Part shown: in pieces, positions 44,030-56,537 of the stretch
How the letters are laid out: the number at the start of each line of letters is the position of its first letter
Numbering within the stretch: the stretch's first letter is position 1
NCBI GenBank assembly: GCA_027972325.1
Contig: JAPMOS010000004.1
Location: 620,001 to 684,000 of the forward strand
Origin: Paratrimastix pyriformis
Taxonomy: Eukaryota > Preaxostyla > Paratrimastigidae
Length of the DNA stretch: 64,000 bases
Reading direction: 5' to 3'
The notes under the pieces: generated by a model
Databases searched by the model: none
Seen by the model: only the letters and a program-made list of their open reading frames with translations
What the model was told of the DNA's origin: nothing
Program-made: the position numbers and the translations under genes

Positions 44030-47000
44030 TCACGGGGTGTGTTCGACCAGGTAAGCGCAAGGACACGGGCCCTCATCAGCCACGCTGCTGGGCTCGGGGG
44101 CGGGGGCGGGGGCGGGAGGGACGTCGGCAGCACCGGGGTTGGCCTCCCGACCTGCCTCCTCTGGGGGGGCGGCCTCCTTGGCCGGGGTCGGGTCGTCGCG
44201 GCCGGGGGTCGGCGTGCCCTGCTGCGGTCCGTTGAAGTTGAACAGCCCCGCCGCGGGCCGGGTCAGCAGCAGGGTCGGCGGGGCCCCCGACTGGAGGGCC
44301 TCCGTCCAGGAACGCTGCACGGAGGGCGGTCGGTAGAGCAGTCGATAGCGGGGTTGGGGAGGGCAATGAGGAAACGGCTGGCCGGGGCAAAGCAAAGAAG
44401 CTGAGCGGGGGGGAGAGGAAGACCGCGGTTGTCGGCGGGGGGGCGGTTGTCGGCAGGGGGGCGGGCAGGGCGGACCCTGGCCAGGATCTGGGCCGCGTGG
44501 AGGGTGGTCCCGAAGGCGGCCACGTGGAGCCGCTCGCGTGCCTCCTCGGGCCCCGCCTCGGCCACCATCAGCCGGTACGAGGCCAGGGTCAGGGGCCCCG
44601 CCGCCAGGGCCCCGCCGCAGATGACCCGGTCCTGGCGGCTGGGCAGGGCCGCCGCGTAGCGGAGCAGGTCGGCCCCGACGTGGTGCGCCCGGCGGACGAG
44701 CTGAGGCAGGGACACCCCGCCCAGCCGGGGCGGGGCCCAGATGAGGACCGGGTGCAGGGCGTTGCCCAGCTCAAGCAGGGCCCCCGACTGGCGGGCCATG
44801 ACGAAGCACCGCGCCAGGAAGGTGCCCAGCAGGTCGAGGGCCCCCATGAGCGGGGCCACCTCCAGGGCGAGCAGGCACCCGCTCGGCACGTGCACCCGGA
44901 GCGAGCAGCCCGGGCCGGGCACGACCCTGGGGGTCAGCTCGGGCATGGGCACCGCGGGCGGGTCGGCCGGCTCGCAGCCCGGGCCAAGCGGGACGGCCCG
45001 GGAGCAGGCAGGGTCGTCGTCCTCCAGGAGGCCAAGCTCGGCGGACTCGTCGCCCACCGGGGCGGCAACCTCGGCCGTCAGGGCGGCCGCCCGGAGCCAC
45101 TCGAGCCGCTCCAGGGTGCTCCCCAGCTGCTCGTCGGCCCCGGGGGCGACCGCCGTGGGCCGCGCCCGGATCTGGTACGAAGAGCCGCCCTCCAGCAGCG
45201 GCGGGGGCACCTCGGGCGGCCCGGGGGCCGCAAGGGCTGGCCACGGCACGAGAGAGACAGCGAGGTCGGAAGGGGGGGGGGGGGGGGGGTGAGGGGCCTG
45301 CCCATTCAGGTTTCCCGTCCCCCAGAGGCACCACGGCGGCAAGTGGCTCGAGGGAGGCGCGGACCGGCCCCCAGCAGGTGCAGGGTGGGGTTGATGGCCA
45401 GGCTGCCCAGCAGGCTCACCAGGCGCCCGCTGCAGAGGGCCGTCCCCGCCTGGGCGAGCAGCTCATACCGCTGCAGACCACGGGTATATCACCCCGGCAC
45501 CACACAAGCCGCCGCCATCACCCACCAGGAAAATTAAATTTTGCTCCGCCATGCCCCCGCCCCCCGCCCCCGCCCCCGCCCCCCGCCCCCGCCCCGCCCC
45601 CGCCCCGCCCCGCCCCGCCCCGCCCCCGCCCCGCCCCGCCCCCGCCCCGCCCCGCCCCGCCCCGCCCCCGCCCCGCCCCGCCCCGCCCCGCCCCGCCCCC
45701 CGCCCCGCAGGCAGGAAAGGCGGGCGCGACCTCGACGGGTTTGAGCAGGTAGACGTTGCCGCCGGCGTGGTAGCAGTCGAGGGCCCGGTTGGGGGCGCCC
45801 GACAGGAAGAAGATGGGCAGCTCGGCCCGGTGGAAGCGCCGCCGCAGGATGGCGCAGATCTCGAGGCCGCTGCGGCCGGGCAGGGTCAGGTCCAGGATGC
45901 ACAGGGCGGGCGGGCCGTCGGGCAGCCCCGTGCCGGCGCTGACTGGCCCCCCGCGCCGCCGCCCCGGCTGGGGGCTGACACTGGGCGGCAGCGATTCGCA
46001 GGCCGAGAGGTCGCACGAGCTGGCTGACGGGCTGAGAGGGCAGCCAAGAAGAAGGAGGAGAAGTCAGCAGAGGTCACACGAGCTGGCCCGAGGAGGGCGG
46101 GCGGACACGAGGTCAACGTGGCAGCATGGCGGGGGCGGGGAGGGATGGTGGCCGACCTGCGTGAAGTCGATGCGGGCCCGTGGCCGCGCGGGGAGGCCGA
46201 CCCCGAGCCCGATGCCGACCCGGAGCCCGTCATGGAGCCCTGGGCAGACACGGCCGCGGGCCCGTCGACCGGCTCGCCCAACACACGGAGCAGCGCCTCG
46301 CCGCCCGAGGTGAACGCGTGCACCACGAAGGGCGCCAGGTACCGGCGCAGGACCTGCGGGCGGGCAGGAGGGACCGACGGGCGACAGAAGGCGAGGGTGG
46401 TGGGCGGGAAGGCGGGAGGATCGGCCGACGGATGGGGGCCGGGAGGGAGGGAGGTGCGCCCATGCCGGTGGAGGACGCGGGGGGATGGGAAGGGGGGGGG
46501 ATGGGGATGGGAAGGGATGGGCGGACCATCAGCACGACCGGGTCATCATCGACAACCTGCCGGCCCAAAGGCCCACGGACCGCACAGGGGAGGAAAGGAA
46601 CGAAAAGGAAAGGGAAGGAAAGGGAGACGGAGAACGCTGTCACATGGACAAACCGGCCGGGCAGTGGGGCGGGGGGACGTTGGGGGTGGGGCCGTGGGCG
46701 AACCAGGATCCACTGGGAGGCGGCGATGTCGTTGGCCAGGGCCTCCTTCCGCCGGGCCACCTCCCGCAGGTCGTCCGTCAGCTCGCCGGTTGGGGTGGCG
46801 GCGGCTTCCTCGGCCACGGGTTCCGGGGCAGCCGACCCACCACCGGCCGGCTGCGGGGGGCGCCGTCTGAGGAGCCGCGTGTGCCACCCCGAATCGGCCT
46901 CGCCCCCGCTGGACCCGTCGCCCCCGCCCGCCCCGGGCTCGCCGCCGCCCCCCCTGTCGGGGGTGGTCGCGGCCACGCTGAGCTGGCTGCTCGAGGCCCG

Positions 47001-50000
47001 GTCCCCCAGGCCGCCCATGCCCGTGCTGATGCATGACGCGCCCGTGCCCACCACCATGGCCGTGGCCGGGACGGGCGGCAGGTGGGACTTGGAGGCCCGC
47101 CGGCGGAGCAGCTGCTGGGAAATGTCCCGGTCCCGGTCCCGGGCCGTCCGGTCGCCCCGGGCGGTGCGCTGGTGGTGGTGGTGATGATGGCGGCGGGCCG
47201 AGCGAGCCCCGTACTGCCACGATCCGGTCGGGGTCTGGGGCGGGGTGGAACCCCCCTGGCCCGTGCAAGAACTTCGGTCGGAGAGGGGGCCCCCGGCCCC
47301 GACCCCGGCCCCCTCGAGTCCGCAGCCGCACTCGTCGAAGCGACACTGGCAGCCGGGGCACTGGGCCAGGGGCAGCGTGAAGAAGAAGGTGCTCCCCTGG
47401 CCGGGGGCGGTCGCCACCCCGATGGCGCCATGGTGGGCCTCCACGAGGGCCTTGGCCATGGCCAGCCCCAGGCCCGTGCCGCCCTGGCCCCTACACAGAC
47501 AGAGACCCGACAGGCAGACGGGGGGCGGGTATGAGCCACGGTGACGGAGGGGGAGGGGAGCGGGTGGGTGGCGCCAGACGTCATCTCGACCGTCTCGGGG
47601 AGGCGCTCGAAGGGCACGAAGAGCCGCTCGACCCGCTCGGGGGCGATGCCGGGCCCCGTGTCGCGGACGGACACCCGGACGAAGCGGCCCGGGGGCATGA
47701 CCTCTGCAGACACCGTCACCGAGCCCTCGACGGTGTATTTGAGGGCGTTGCCCTGCGCCACCCACCCCCCGGCCAGCGCCGAGCACCCACCGAAAGAGGG
47801 TCAGCCACCCCAATGGAAGGCAGTGGAAGTGACGGGGGCCGTGGTGGTGGTGGTGGTGGTGGTGGTGGTGGTGGTGGTGGGGGTGGGTGGGTGGGGGGGG
47901 CAGTGCCGACCAGGAGGTTGTACGCGATCTGGGCCACCCGGTTGGGGTCCGCCCAAACGGCCGGCAGGTCCGCCGGGATGCTGCACCAGCGCACAGCCAC
48001 AGCCAAGCACCCGACCGGCCGGCCGGCCGGCAGCGAGAGGCAGATGAGAGGGGCAGGGACGGGGAGGGCAGCACTGGGGCGGGAGCGGCTGGGTGTGAGC
48101 ATGCGCATCCGCGTCAGCGCGTCTGGTGGGGTCGTGGCGGTGGCGGACGTGTTGTCGAGGTGCAGGCGGCGCTTCTCGAAGAGGACGCGGGTCTCCTCGA
48201 CCACCTGGCCCACGACGGGCCCCAGGCGGACCTCCTCGGGGCGCAGGTCGAGCTTCTTCTGCCGCATCTGCGCCCCGCCCGCCCCGCAGCGCCACACACC
48301 ACGCCCGTTGACGTGTGGCGACCATCGCAATACAGGACCGACCCATTGGCAACCAACAGTGCGAAGGGAGGGGAACGAAGCTGGGATGCGGACCTTGGCC
48401 TGGTCGAGGATGCTCTTGACGAGCCACGTCAGCCGACGCGCGCAGCCCACAATCAGGCCGCACTTGCGGTCCACATCTGCCGAGTGGGCGGAACAGGGGG
48501 TGGGGGTGGGGGTGGTGTGGGGTGGTGGGGTGGTGTGTGTGTGTGTGTGTGTGTGGGGGGGTAGGATGGGGGCAACGTCGAAACGAAGGACTCGCGGATG
48601 GCGACATGGGGCCGCGGTGCGGGACGGGCGCAGACCGTGGTTACTTGCGGACTCGGCCCCCAGGGTCTCCGCCAGCCCGATGATGCCCTGCGCGCAGCCC
48701 AACGGACACGCCACGGGGAAGGAGGAGGGCAGTGAGCGCCGGCGGGGGGCGGGGGGAGGGCGCGCCGAACCTGGAGGGGCGTCAGCAGGTCGTGGGTCAT
48801 GTGGGCGTACTGCTCGTCCTTGTCCTCCATCCGACGCCGCAGGATGTCCAGCTCCTTGTCCCGGGCCGCCTCCTTGGCCGGCTCGTCGGAGGGGCGGCCC
48901 TCCAGGAAGGTCAGAAGCTGCCCCACGGGCGGGTCATCGTCGCCCCCCAGCAGCCGCCGCGCGCTGGACGGGGATGGGGACGGGGACGGGGGACCGGATG
49001 GGAAGGAAGATGAGCAACGAGGACCCTCGTCGCCCCCCGGGGCAGACATGGTGTAGCGCTGGTAGAGCAGGCCGGCGCTGGTGCGCGAGGCCGCGTCGGC
49101 CGAGAGGAAGCTCATATCCAGCGGGGCGGGTCGCCCTCTTACCTGTGGGTGCCGAGAAGCAGACGAGATCAGATTTCGGGCCCACACGACAACCACAGGC
49201 GATGATCCCAATCCTCGGCCCGGAGACGGAGGCCGAGCGGGCGGGCGGCAGACCCGGGGGCCCTCGGAGCGCACCGAGAGGCAGCTGGGGTCGGGCTCGT
49301 CGAGGTTGTCCTCCTCCGTCACCGAGTCGTCGGGGCCGCTGGGGAAGCGGCGGATCGGAACCAGCGGCCGCAGGGGGGCCGGGATGGGGAAGGATTCCCC
49401 TTCGGCGCCGCTCAGGGCAGACGAGGCGCCGCTCAGCGGGGACGAGACGATCGGGGCCGCCGGGAGCACAACCTGCAGCAACAGAGCGCGCGATGGAACC
49501 ACCTCCAAGACCGGGCGGGGCGGGGGGGAGGGAGTGGGGAGGCAGGGGCATGGCAGACGGCGGCGGTGGGGTCGGTGGCGAGGAGGGCGCACACATCGGG
49601 CGGCAGGACGGCATCCACGGGCTGCCCCAGCGGGCCCTCGGCCGGGCTGCAGGGGGGCAGCAAGACTCGGGCGGCCTCGTTGACCAGGGCCACCTGCCGT
49701 GCGAGGGGTCCAAGGGGAAGGGGGATGGGAGGGGTGTTCGGTGGGTTGGGTCGGGCTGGATGGCGGGACCTTGTGATCGGGGCTGACGACCAGCATGGGG
49801 ACCGGGCTGGCCTCGAAGGCGGCCTCGGCGACACGCAGGCTCAGGCATGTGACCTCCTGGGTGGTGCGTGGCGCAAATCGGTCAATCCTCTGCCAGGCCT
49901 CAACCACCGCCACCCCCCAACCACCCTACTCGGGGACAGACGTGGGCCTGGGCGGAGCACTGCATCCAAGCCTCGGCCAGGCCAAGCGAGAGCACATGGA

Positions 50001-51027
50001 AGAACGAGGAGACATAGCGGAACGCGGCGAGCTGCGCACCGTGGTGTTGTGCGTGCGCGTGTGCGCAGGGGGTGGCCGGTGAGCGTGGGTGCGTGTGGAG
50101 CGAAGGACTCGTCCGACGGACAAGAAGTGTGACGACGCACAGCGAGCGAACTCGGAGCCCGTGGCAAACAAGAACCACAAAATGACGGCTTCGCAAAAAA
50201 TCAACAACAGGCACACACAGGGACAGATTGTGGAGGGGCTTCATCAGCGTGGTGCTGACGCGGGGGTGGCCGGTGAGCGTGGCGTGCACGTGGAATGTGT
50301 TGCACGTGGAATGTGTTGCAAGTGGAATGTGTTGCACGTGGAATGTGGAGCAAAGGACTGATCAATCGGACAAAGCACACGGAACGTGTGTGCATCTGTC
50401 GTCGCGAAGAGCCTCGCCAGAGGGGAGGGAGCCGGGATGAATCGGACCCCGTATGCGAATGCGGGGCCGGTCTTCTTGGTGGGCTGCTCCTCGGCCATGA
50501 AGGCCTCCTCGATGGCATCCAGAAAGGCCCGCCGCAGGCACTCGAAGATGTTTTCAATGGTCCCGAAATAGAATCCTTGCTCACGTTTGACGAGAGCCTC
50601 TTGAATCACTAGCAGGCAGGAGGGGGGTGGGCCACCGGCGGACGTGCAAACAGACGTGGAGTGGTGGACGGAGAAGGGAGGAGTGATGGAATGGATTCAG
50701 GGAATTCGACAAAAGAGATCGTGAGTCCAGCCATGACCATGTCGACGTAGTGCCGCCAGATAAGGTCGGCGGGAGGCCATGTCTGATCAGGCGGCTGGTA
50801 CAAAATGAGAAGCTGCCGATTGAATGTCCAGCGCAGACAGATATTGGGTGAGGCGAGTGATGTAAGGCGTCGCATATGGCATCAATCCGAGCATCAAGAG
50901 TGGTCCGTAGAAGATCCCATTGCTCTGGAGTTCGGGGGGCTGGGAGGAAATTAAAAAAAGGGGGAAGGAATAAAAAACCTCCTAAAGAACGGGGAGACTG
51001 CCGATGAACAGCAGCACATGCCCCCAT
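44030..51027 (-). CDS. Hybrid sensor histidine kinase, PAS-HisKA-HATPase-REC
   Basis: A two-component phosphorelay protein. N-terminal exons (51027 to about 50000) are poorly resolved but include hydrophobic stretches ([16 protein letters not shown] near 50210-50160 and [13 protein letters not shown] near 50010-49960), so it is probably membrane-bound. A PAS domain follows ([15 protein letters not shown] plus [12 protein letters not shown], about 49850-49640). The phospho-acceptor helix is [16 protein letters not shown] (about 48830-48780) with His in HDLLTPL, then [10 protein letters not shown]. HATPase motifs are [10 protein letters not shown] (N box), DTGPGIAPE (G1) and [15 protein letters not shown] (G2), about 47755-47440. 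The receiver has VDDDPVVLM (about 46560-46530), [11 protein letters not shown] with the phospho-Asp (about 45905-45870) and the conserved Lys in YLLKPVE (about 45760-45730). All catalytic positions are present. About 1.5 kb after the receiver encodes an unrecognised Leu/Ala-rich region ending VEHTP, TGA at 44032-44030. The start ATG at 51027 and joins above 49.9 kb are provisional. Confidence 0.78.
45550..45708. repeat. CGCCC pentanucleotide array
   Basis: About 155 bp of CGCCC and CCGCCCC units in the intron just after the receiver-domain KPVE exon of the histidine kinase. Confidence 0.9.
47836..47883. repeat. GGT trinucleotide tract
   Basis: About 45 bp of GGT repeats in an intron between HATPase exons. 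Confidence 0.85.
50282..50346. repeat. 15-bp tandem repeat with CACGTG cores
   Basis: Four to five copies of a 15-bp unit (GTGGAATGTGTTGCA with variants), giving repeated CACGTG sites in a 5' intron of the histidine-kinase gene. Confidence 0.8.
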
Positions 51028-51098
51028 AATTTGACCGGAACGAGCCAGTCAACCAATAAAATTAGCCTCAGTTCCCCTTTGTTTTCGCACCAACACTC

Positions 51099-54000
51099 TT
51101 ATTGCACTGCGATATATCCCAACATCATCCACATAGCCCAAATATAGCCCATCATCCACCCAATTGGATGACCCCAAATACCCGCAGAGCGGATGGCGGC
51201 TCCAGCCAAGGTTATGAGAGCATGGCCGTGGTCGGTGGGCAAGGTCCTCGTGAGAAGCATGAGAAGCACAGGGGGGGCCGAAACGGCAACTCCCGTAGCC
51301 TGGTCCGAGAAAGTGAAGAGCGTCCAGAAGAAAAAAAGAGCACAGACCCTCGCGAACTTCACGAAGCGGTTGGCGAAAGGGGCGGCGCCCAGGATGGCGA
51401 CAGGGATCCCGACCAAAACCCCACTCAGCAAACCCAACGAGGTGTTGATCAACCCAACACCAAGCACGAGCCCCACCGCCAGCAGAAGGCAGTGCAACCG
51501 ACAGTGCATGGCGGATTGGTGGCGGGCCTCGGGTGGTATCCGGGGTCGGATCGCCAGGAATGCCAAGAAGGAGACCAAACAGCCCCCCAACCAGACGAAG
51601 GCCGTTCGTTCCTGTGCGGGTTCGGTCATAATCGGCACACAGGGACAGGACAGACCTCGCTCCCGCACAAGCGGACCCAAGGTCTCTCTGGGTTTGCGAC
51701 CGCTTGGGCTTGCATCCAGGTCAACAGAAACCCCGGAAGAGTGCCCAGGAGGACTGTCGCCACGGTATGCATGAGGCCCCAGCCGAGGGCAGGCCCAAAG
51801 AGCCCCAGGCGCCAGGTGGAAGACACCAAGGTCGGGTCATAGAGACGTGGCGAGGGGGGAGAGGCATTCGGGGGAGAGGGCGCGGAGGGTTGTGGTTGGG
51901 GCGACCGCCGCGTCAAAAGAGCCAAAAGCCCACGGCGGCAGCGCCGCGGGCGGGTGGCGGCAGCAGTGACGTCAGGGGCGGGCAGGAGATGAAGAGAGCT
52001 GGGAAGAGAGCCCAATGCCTACCATGAAGAAAGCGATTCGACGACGGAGGGGGGATGGGGATGACAGCCGACCATGATGGCCAGGCCACCGACAAAGAGG
52101 TACAGGGCGAGCGCGTAGTCACCCAACGAGATGAAGCGGCCCGGGTCGGGCAGCATGTAATTGGAGGTGGAGGCGTGCAGCGACTCCAGCAGGTTGTTGA
52201 GCGAGTGGACAGTCCCTTCCACGACGCTGGGTCGCCACACAAACCGATGAGATGAGGGCTGGATGATGAAGCGGTGGACTCACGCGTACGCGGAGAGAGT
52301 GGAGGGGGGCGACTGGCTGCGGACCGGCCCAGATCGTGGCACATGTCTCGAGTCGGCGGCACGAAGCCCTGCCCGGTCTTCCGGGCAAAGATCGAGAGAG
52401 GGTAGACCCCATACATCTCGGGGAAGAGTCCCTCCGTCATGGGGTCGGCCGGATCGGGGTCGTAGCTTGCGATGGTGACCGCGTTGATGCCGTGGCTACG
52501 GGAAAGCGAAAATTTTATAATGAGACCACCGTCTGCTGCTGGGCGACCAAGCGGACATGGAATACCACCCATGTGGCCCGGTGGGAACCCCCGTCGCCTG
52601 GTCGGTCATGAAATGGACCAGCGGAGGGAGAAACCGGTTACCTGTCGAGACCCGGCTCGGTTCGCCGACCGATGGAGGGCGGCCCCTGCTCGACAGCCAA
52701 AGCGGGGGGAACAGCCAAATGAGTCGGAGTCCACCGTGCGGGGGGATCGGCGCCGGACCACGGGGGAGTCCAAGTCCACCACCGCAGATGCATTGCCTCG
52801 AATGGCGATACCAGCTCGACCACCGGCGCCACGGCATTCCTGGCCACCCACTCGGCCAGGACGATGGCCAGCCGCGTGGCCGGATCGACCAGCCATTCTC
52901 GCAGCCACAGCTGAACTCGCTGCAAGCCGCCGGAGACCGCATCGGCCACCCAGTAGGCGGTGTGCGAGCCCACCTGGGGTCCCATAGACGCCTGGATGGG
53001 CGTGGATGTGGCCGGCCGTGGTCGGTATGTGAAGGCGGTCATCGGGAGGTGGCTATATGTGGCCAGAGTCGAGATGGTGGCGACCAGGTCCAGGTTGGGC
53101 AGAAATCCCCGCGCACCCACTGGGGATGGAGGGGAGGAAACGGTTCCGGACAGGGATCAAGGAGAGGGCGCCGACAGACCAGAGAGCAGTGCCAGTCCGG
53201 CAGCTGATCCTTTCAGGGAAATATGCAATGCGCTGAGGGCCTGCCCAACCGGCGGATAGAAACCTGCGACGGCGGGAACCAAGAAGGTGAGGGGAGACGC
53301 CGCGGCTCGGGACGGACCGGGGCCATCGGCGGCAGCCAGCCAAGGGCCAAGGCCAGAGGGGCCCGTGAAAACAAAGACAAGATCTTGCGCAAGCCAATTC
53401 ACATCTGGGTGGGAGGAAAGAAAGAATGGAGGAGGAAGCCACCACGGCAGACTCGCAAGGGAACGGGCGAGGGCGAGGAGGAAACCGGAATTCAACGGGT
53501 CTAGCGCCAAAAACAATGTCGAGAACCATCAATCAGAAGAAGGTTGCGATGGGCTCCAGACCATCGTCGAGGGAAACAGAGAGAATGATACTCTGGGCCT
53601 CGGTGGCCCGAGGGGCATGTAATATACACCAGACTGTGATCTGTTCTGCCGTCTCCTGCAAATGAGCGAAAGAAGCTGGTCAAAAGCTTGTTGTGGGGTA
53701 ACTGAACGGACATTTGGGAGAAGATATTTGTGAAAATGAGGGCGGAGCCCGATGGATGAAAGAACCACCGCGACTTGTTGAACGGTGGGCGGCTGAAACT
53801 GGTGAGAGAAGTTTATCGCAAAATCTGCATCCTCCGGTTGAAATGTTATCCGTTTGTTGCCCACCATCAGTGCATTCTCTGAAAGATGCATCTCATGGGA
53901 GAGTTGGGGCAAACAAAGGATCCACGAGAGCGCGGCCACGAAACACGCAGTGCTGAAAAGCACGTGGTGGCGGGTAGCAACGCGGAGGACCCGTTCGAGA

Positions 54001-54128
54001 ATCTTAATCACAGTCTTGCCCCCAGCCAGCTTGCCTGTCGATGTGTGGTTGTCGCCCCAGGTGAGGGGATGCAGGTCGCCGGCAAGACGATGCAACAACA
54101 AAGACTCTTCGAACAAAAAACCCGTCAA
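51099..54128 (-). CDS. GAA1: GPI transamidase subunit GAA1
   Basis: GAA1 is the multi-pass ER subunit of GPI transamidase that binds the GPI anchor and resembles an inactive M28 peptidase. The N-terminal helix is FSTACFVAALSWILCLPQ, followed by the family's SENALM motif and NVRS. Lumenal segments include DLVFVFTGPSGLGPWL (about 53395-53340), GQALSALHISLKG and FLPNLDLVATIS (about 53105-53070). GINAVTIASYDP (about 52490-52450) and SLNNLLESLHASTSNYMLPD plus ISLGDYALALYLFV (about 52210-52080) match the human GINSFRQYKYD and LNHLLERLHQSF..LLPG..FVSIG stretch. The C-terminal half has five or more hydrophobic helices (51680-51105) and ends YIAVQ with TAA at 51101-51099. The upstream boundary is provisional. 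The frame is open from about 54128, but no ATG precedes the membrane helix in that frame, so a short 5' exon is expected; the only nearby ATG (54175-54173) lies inside the neighbouring gene's last codons. Confidence 0.85.
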
Positions 54129-54154
54129 ATATACTACTGCGATATGTTACACAC

Positions 54155-56506
54155 TCACCCAGTCATCCTGGCCACGGCAGAAAGAGTGGGCCGGAGAAGA
54201 GATGCCGAGGCGGTCCGTCTGGGGGGTGAGACCGGCCGAGGGCCCTCGACGAGGGGCGGGGGCGCCGAGTCGCGGCTGCTGGGGATGAAAGGCCTGGGTT
54301 TGGGGCTGTTGGCTCGGGACGACCGGACGGAGAGCGATGCCATCGACCCGGTGGTCGACCCCGCCGCCGACCGGAGCATCCGGCCAAGGTAGGCCTGCTG
54401 CTGGCTTTCGGCGGTGCTTGCGATGGAGCCCGACGAGGTGGTGGGCGGGGGCTCGATGAGCCGGTTGTACGAGTGGAAGACAGGCGGCGATCCGGCGAGC
54501 TTCCCCCGGTGATGTGGAGGCATCGCCATCGGCATCTGCTCGCCGGCCCGCCGGCTGGTGACCAGGGCCGACGCGGGCCGGGGCGTGTGCCCGTGCTGTG
54601 ATGGCAGGGGCGGCGAATATGGCGCCTCCTGGGCGGACAGGGGCTGCTGGGGCAAGGCCGATTCCATGAAGCGGTTGTAATCAGGGGGCAGAGGAAAGGC
54701 CGCGAGGGGCGCGCCCCCGAAGATGGCCGCCAGGGACGGCTCCTCCCGCCGTGCGGCGGGCTGGGCGGAGTGGGGCCGCCGGGTCCCGGCAAGCTGCCTG
54801 GTGGTGGCCGTGGGGGGACGGCGCGAGTGGTGCCCGAACGGGAGGGCCGGCTGCTGGCGCTGGGCTGATGCGGGTCGGGTTGGGCCGGGATGGCGCCGAG
54901 ATGAGAGCGGAGGCCGCGGGACGGGGATGTCCACGGGGATGGCCGGGGGGGCAGCCGTCCAGGCCTGGGCGATCATCCCGGCCGCCGAGTCGGGCGTGGC
55001 GGGCATGGACAGAGCCAGGGGTGTGGGCGGGACGGGCTCCTGGCGGCGGGGCGACTTGGAGCGGTGCTCGGGGGGGGCCTCGTGGAAGGCTGTCGCCTCG
55101 GAGGCGCCCTCGCTCGAAGGGGCCGGCGAGGAGGACAAGGATCCGCGCGAGGGGCGGTGGTGGCGGTGGTCGACTGGGTGGGGGTGGTGTCGGCCCGAGC
55201 GGGTGGTACCGGGAGCGGCCCCGCGGTGGTGGAGGGGCAGAGGACCGGCTCGTGATGGGGCCGGCCGTCCGGGGCGGGGGCTGCGGGGCGGCCCCAAAGG
55301 GGTTGTTGGTGCCGGACGAGGGTGTTGCCGGGTCCTGGTCGTAGGAGGGTCGCCCTGCAAAGACATCGGGCGTGACCACAGCCGGGGGCGGGTGCGCGGC
55401 CACGGGCGGGCGCTGCTGGGCGGTGACGGGTCTTCGGGGGCGGCGGGTGTCCGGCGATCCGGGAACGAAGACGGCGCCGGAGCCCGACCGGACGTACATG
55501 CTCTGCAGCCGCTGCAGGATCTCCTCGGGGCCGCTCGGGGGGGACGGCTGGCTGGGTGGGGGGATGGCGGCGGAGGCTGGGGGTTGGGGGGATCCGTCGC
55601 CCCCCGCGTCATCATCCTCGTAGCCCCGGGCGTAGTCGTCCCCAGCATCGGCTCCCTCCTCCTGGTGGCCGGCGGGTGGCAGCGCCGAGGGAGCCGGGGG
55701 CCCGGCCTGGATGGGTTCCGCTTGGATGGCCACCTCTCGGCGCGTCGCCAGCCCAGCCGCGGGGACGGGGGACGCCTCGGGCGAGCGCGGGGCCTCGGCG
55801 ACGGTCGAAGGGGAGTCCTGCACAGGCTTCAGGGGCAGCGGCTCGGGGGAGCGGCGCTGGGGCGGCGGGGTGGCGTCGCCCGGCCGCTGGGCGAGCAGCT
55901 TGGCGGCCAAGAGCGAGTCGCCGTCCTCGTCACCGGCCCCCCCGGCGGCCCCACTCTGGTGCAACATGAGGGCCGTGGCGAGGTCGGATTCCTCCTCCAG
56001 CGAGTCGTCGGTCCCGCCCCGCTTGCCGGGTGGCTGCGGTGGGGCCGCAGGGGCCGCGGGGGCGCCAGCGGACCCCGCAGTGTCGACGGCCGGCCGGCTG
56101 GTGAGGGCCGTGGCCAGGGTGGCGCGCAGCTGTCGGTTCTCCTCGTGCATCCGGGCCACCAGGTCCAGGGCCGCCATCAGGGGCTGCTGTTGCTGCTGAC
56201 CCGCGCCGTCCAGGTGAGCCCCCTCGGCCGGCCCGGCGGTTGGGGTGGCCGGCGACGGGGCCATCTTGTGGACGGTCAGCGGGCCGGGCGAGGGCGGCGT
56301 GCCCGGAATGTCGGGCGTCATGAGCGGCTCGGGGGGCACCCGCAGGCAGGCGGGCCGGTCGCTGGCCGCGTCTGGCCGCGGGCGCTGGGGCGGCACCGAC
56401 AGTGGTGGCTGTGGCGGCTCCGACTGATGGCCGGCCAGAGGCAGAGGCAGAGGCAGAGGCAGAGGCAGAGGCAGAGGCAGAGGCAGAGGCAGAGGCAGAG
56501 GCAGAG

Positions 56507-56537
<31 letters not shown>

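Noticed and set aside
47531-49786. 751-residue plus-strand open frame across the histidine-kinase region
   Set aside because: It is antisense to exons with clear PAS, HisKA and HATPase motifs. Long antisense frames are expected at this GC content because stop codons are AT-rich.
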